DNA from: an uncultured Bacilli bacterium
GTDB lineage: Bacteria > Bacillota_I > Bacilli_A > RF39 > UBA660
Length of the DNA: 7,299 bases
Direction of reading: 5' to 3'
NCBI GenBank assembly: GCA_934101225.1
Contig: CAKOQK010000041.1
Span: 1-7,299 of the forward strand
Positions within the stretch are counted from its first letter, which is position 1, and every line of letters starts with the position of its first letter. Positions 5,395-7,299 of the stretch are shown here, one piece after another. The notes under the pieces were generated by a model. That model saw nothing but the letters and a program-made list of their open reading frames with translations. It made no database searches and was not told where the DNA came from. The translations under genes and the position numbers were made by a program.

Positions 5395-5431
5395 ATACTT
5401 AACTAGGTGATCTTTTGTTAAGTATTTTTTT
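5395..5431 (+). terminator. terminator-like hairpin spanning the mntP start site
   Basis: ATACTTAAC (5395-5403) and GTTAAGTAT (5417-5425) are perfect 9-bp inverted arms with a 13-nt loop, followed by T5426-5431. The left arm starts one base after the spoIIR stop. The loop carries the mntP SD (AGGTGATC, 5405-5412), and the last base of the TTG start codon (5415-5417) opens the 3' arm; the T-tract is already mntP coding sequence. It could be a weak terminator for spoIIR, a translational control element, or both. With only two G-C pairs per arm its stability is modest. Confidence 0.45.
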
Positions 5432-5948
5432 AATTGGAGTAGCACTTTCTATGGATGCCTTTTCCATTGCTCTCTCCATCGGAACAACCCATTTATCCAA
5501 AAATAGATTTATATTAATTCCCATTGTAGTTAGCATAATGCACTTTGTTATGCCCTTAATTGGTTTATTTCTAGGTAATCAAATTTTATCGGTAATAAAT
5601 ATCAATCCTAAAATTATCATGACCATTATCTTATTATATCTAGCGTTTGTTATGTATAAAGATCGAAATAGTGATAAAGTAACTAAAATAAACACATTAT
5701 TAAGCATCTTTTTATATGCGTTTTCAGTTTCTCTTGATAGTTTTTCAGTAGGAATTGGCTTAAAAGCATTAACTGATAAAATAATCATACCACCAATAAT
5801 ATTCTCGTTATGTGCTGGAACAATTACTTATATGGGATTAATTCTAGGAAAGTATTCTCAAAAAGTATGGAAAGAAAAAGCATCACTTATAGGAATAATA
5901 TTATTAATATTGATATCTATTGTCAATATTTGTAAATTATTTGCCTAG
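5415..5948 (+). CDS. mntP: manganese efflux pump MntP (DUF204 family)
   Basis: This 177-aa polytopic membrane protein matches MntP, which exports excess Mn2+. About six hydrophobic helices are visible, arranged as two related halves, each with a conserved Asp-containing helix: ALSMDAFSIALSIG (Asp 14) and SVSLDSFSVGIGL (Asp 108). These correspond to the essential aspartates of E. coli MntP. The start is TTG 5415: AGGTGATC (5405-5412) matches the anti-SD, an in-frame TAA at 5400-5402 excludes extension, and the next Met (residue 13) would cut the first helix. It ends in TAG, the only non-TAA stop in the window. The related sporulation protein YtaF is an alternative given the adjacent spoIIR, but the length and the B. 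subtilis neighbourhood favour MntP. No yybP-ykoY Mn riboswitch precedes it; the gap to spoIIR is 21 bases. Confidence 0.88.
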   Translation: MLSIFLIGVALSMDAFSIALSIGTTHLSKNRFILIPIVVSIMHFVMPLIGLFLGNQILSVININPKIIMTIILLYLAFVMYKDRNSDKVTKINTLLSIFLYAFSVSLDSFSVGIGLKALTDKIIIPPIIFSLCAGTITYMGLILGKYSQKVWKEKASLIGIILLILISIVNICKLFA

Positions 5949-5952
5949 ATAT

Positions 5953-5981
5953 TTGACTAAAACAAACTAAAATATTATATT
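5953..5981 (+). promoter_or_regulatory. sigma-A type promoter of murA
   Basis: TTGACT (5953-5958) and TATATT (5976-5981) with an ideal 17-bp spacer lie in the 56-base gap between mntP and murA. Predicted transcription start is near 5988, at the SD AGAAAGG (5988-5994), so the leader would be very short. The region is AT-rich, so the -10 choice is less certain than the -35. murA can thus be expressed apart from spoIIR-mntP. Confidence 0.65.
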
Positions 5982-6004
5982 ATATTTAGAAAGGTAACTT
6001 TTAT

Positions 6005-7261
6005 ATGAAAAAACTAATTATAGAAGGCCAGAAAGAATTATCTGGTACAATAAAAATAAGCGGTGCCAAAAATAGTGTTGTTGCTTTAATTCCTGCATCC
6101 GTATTAACAAAAGGAAAATGTATAATAAAAAATGTTCCTAAAATAAGTGATGTTAAATTATTATTAGAAATATTAAAATTATTAGGATCAAAAGTTGAAT
6201 TAGATAAAGATACCCTTTATATTGATAATTCAAACATTCATAATGAATTTATTCCTAAAGATATAGCATCTAAAATGCGTGCATCATACTATTTTATGGG
6301 ATGTTTATTATCTCGTTTTGGTTATGCTAAAGTATCATACCCAGGTGGTTGTACAATTGGTGCTCGTCCAATAAATTACCATACAGCTGGTTTTGAAAAG
6401 TTAGGAGCAAACATAACAGTAGAAGATGATATAAATTATATTATAGAAGCCAAAGAATTAATTGGTAATAATATATTTCTTGAGTTTGCCTCAGTAGGAG
6501 CAACTATAAATATTATGTTTTCTGCTGTTAGAGCCAAAGGAACCACCGTTATTCACAATGTAGCAAAAGAGCCAGAAATAATAAATATTGGCCAGTTCCT
6601 AAATAGTATGGGAGCTAAAATTACTGGATTAGGAACAGATACTATCACAATAGAAGGTGTAGATGAACTACATGATGGCGAAATAACCGTTATTCCTGAC
6701 CGTATAGAAGCAGGAACCTATATGATGATTGGAACCCTTCTTGGTAATAATTTAAAAATAGATGGAATCATCCCCGAACATTTAACAAGTGTAATATCTA
6801 AACTTAAAGAAGCCGGTGCATCACTAAATGTAAAAGATAATCATGTAATCATTAACAAGGTAGATAAACTAGAGCCAGTTAACATTAAAACCTTAGTTTA
6901 TCCTGGTTTTGTAACAGATTTAGGTCAACCAATGAGTACTCTATTAACCCAGTGTGAAGGAACAAGTATCTTTGAAGAAACAATCTATGAAAATAGAATG
7001 AGACATATCAAATATTTAAATAAAATGGGAGCAAATATTGATTTAGATGGTAAAGTAGCCATGATTCATGGAAAAACATGTTTACATGGTGAAACAGTTG
7101 AAGCAACTGACCTTAGAGCTGGAGCTGCTATGTTGCTTGCCGGAATGATTGCTAAAGGAACAACAACCATAACAAATATAGAACATATTTTAAGAGGCTA
7201 TGAAAACATAGTAACCAAACTAACAACAGTAGGAGCGAATATCAAAATAATAGATGAATAA
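6005..7261 (+). CDS. murA: UDP-N-acetylglucosamine 1-carboxyvinyltransferase (MurA)
   Basis: MurA transfers enolpyruvate from phosphoenolpyruvate to UDP-GlcNAc, the first committed step of peptidoglycan synthesis, in the cytoplasm. The 418-aa length is full. Seen: ISGAKNSVVAL with Lys 22 and Asn 23, the loop YPGGCTIGARPINYH with Cys 116 (the PEP-binding, fosfomycin-reactive cysteine), PDRIEAGTYM (231-240), YPGFVTDLGQP with the catalytic-base Asp 305, DLRAGAAMLLAG (369-380) and RGYEN with Arg 397. All key residues are present, so it should be active and fosfomycin-sensitive at the cysteine. Firmicutes often carry two copies; proximity to rpoE and prfA is like B. subtilis murAB (murZ), but sequence alone does not settle the paralogue. 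SD AGAAAGG is 10 nt before ATG 6005. Its presence shows the organism makes a cell wall. Confidence 0.97.
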   Translation: MKKLIIEGQKELSGTIKISGAKNSVVALIPASVLTKGKCIIKNVPKISDVKLLLEILKLLGSKVELDKDTLYIDNSNIHNEFIPKDIASKMRASYYFMGCLLSRFGYAKVSYPGGCTIGARPINYHTAGFEKLGANITVEDDINYIIEAKELIGNNIFLEFASVGATINIMFSAVRAKGTTVIHNVAKEPEIINIGQFLNSMGAKITGLGTDTITIEGVDELHDGEITVIPDRIEAGTYMMIGTLLGNNLKIDGIIPEHLTSVISKLKEAGASLNVKDNHVIINKVDKLEPVNIKTLVYPGFVTDLGQPMSTLLTQCEGTSIFEETIYENRMRHIKYLNKMGANIDLDGKVAMIHGKTCLHGETVEATDLRAGAAMLLAGMIAKGTTTITNIEHILRGYENIVTKLTTVGANIKIIDE

Positions 7262-7274
7262 TAAGTGAGGAAAT

Positions 7275-7299
7275 ATGTATAAATACACATTAAATGATA
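7275..7299 (+). CDS. start of an unidentified gene (3' truncated)
   Basis: ATG 7275 opens a frame (MYKYTLND) that runs off the window edge. AGTGAGG (7264-7270) lies 4 nt upstream, a slightly short but usable SD. The 13-base gap after the murA stop, with no terminator, suggests co-transcription with murA. Eight residues are too few to name the product. Confidence 0.5.

Noticed and set aside
5394..5414. Manganese (yybP-ykoY) riboswitch upstream of mntP
   Set aside because: The gap to spoIIR is only 21 bases and holds just a short hairpin; there is no room for the aptamer.
5968..5990. Terminator between mntP and murA from the CTAAA/TTTAG arms
   Set aside because: Only about 5-8 A/T pairs with a bulge and no T-tract; the same bases are better explained as the murA -10 region and SD.

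Overview
The window comes from a very AT-rich, low-GC Gram-positive bacterium that uses the standard genetic code. Every visible Trp is TGG, and the ten visible stops are nine TAA, one TAG and no TGA. The gene set (RNA polymerase delta subunit, RF1, PrmC, SpoIIR, MntP, MurA), all on the + strand, is typical of Bacilli/Firmicutes. The extreme AT bias and compact spacing resemble uncultured Erysipelotrichia/RF39-like gut Bacilli that are related to Mollicutes but keep a cell wall and sporulation genes. That placement is inference.

Layout. (1) Positions 1-144 are the 3' end of an unidentified gene. (2) Positions 221-1964 are a two-gene ABC-2 exporter operon: an ATPase of the BcrA/LanF type with Glu in place of the Q-loop Gln, and a six-helix permease. 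An 18-bp perfect dyad sits just upstream. (3) Positions 1965-2214 hold three direct copies and one inverted copy of a 20-bp repeat, possibly the end of a lost mobile element or an operator array. They are followed by a strong promoter for a 60-aa gene of unknown function with its own terminator. (4) Positions 2476-4830 are a likely rpoE-prfA-prmC operon with a consensus extended -10 promoter and a structured leader. prfA and prmC overlap by 11 nt, and PrmC methylates the GGQ glutamine of the RF1 encoded by prfA. (5) Positions 4878-5948 are spoIIR and mntP. Each is preceded by a hairpin-plus-T-tract that includes or encloses the ribosome binding site of the gene it precedes. (6) Positions 6005-7261 are murA with its own promoter, followed closely by the start of another gene.

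The core block (rpoE ... prfA-prmC-spoIIR-mntP, murA) is a condensed version of a neighbourhood known from Bacillus subtilis. It combines transcription, translation termination, the forespore-to-mother-cell sigma-E signal, manganese export and the first committed step of peptidoglycan synthesis. The ABC exporter, the repeat cluster and the 60-aa gene look like the accessory part. I see no complete novel system. The best leads are the 20-bp repeat cluster, the two hairpins fused to start sites, and the orphan 60-aa gene with its unusual leader.
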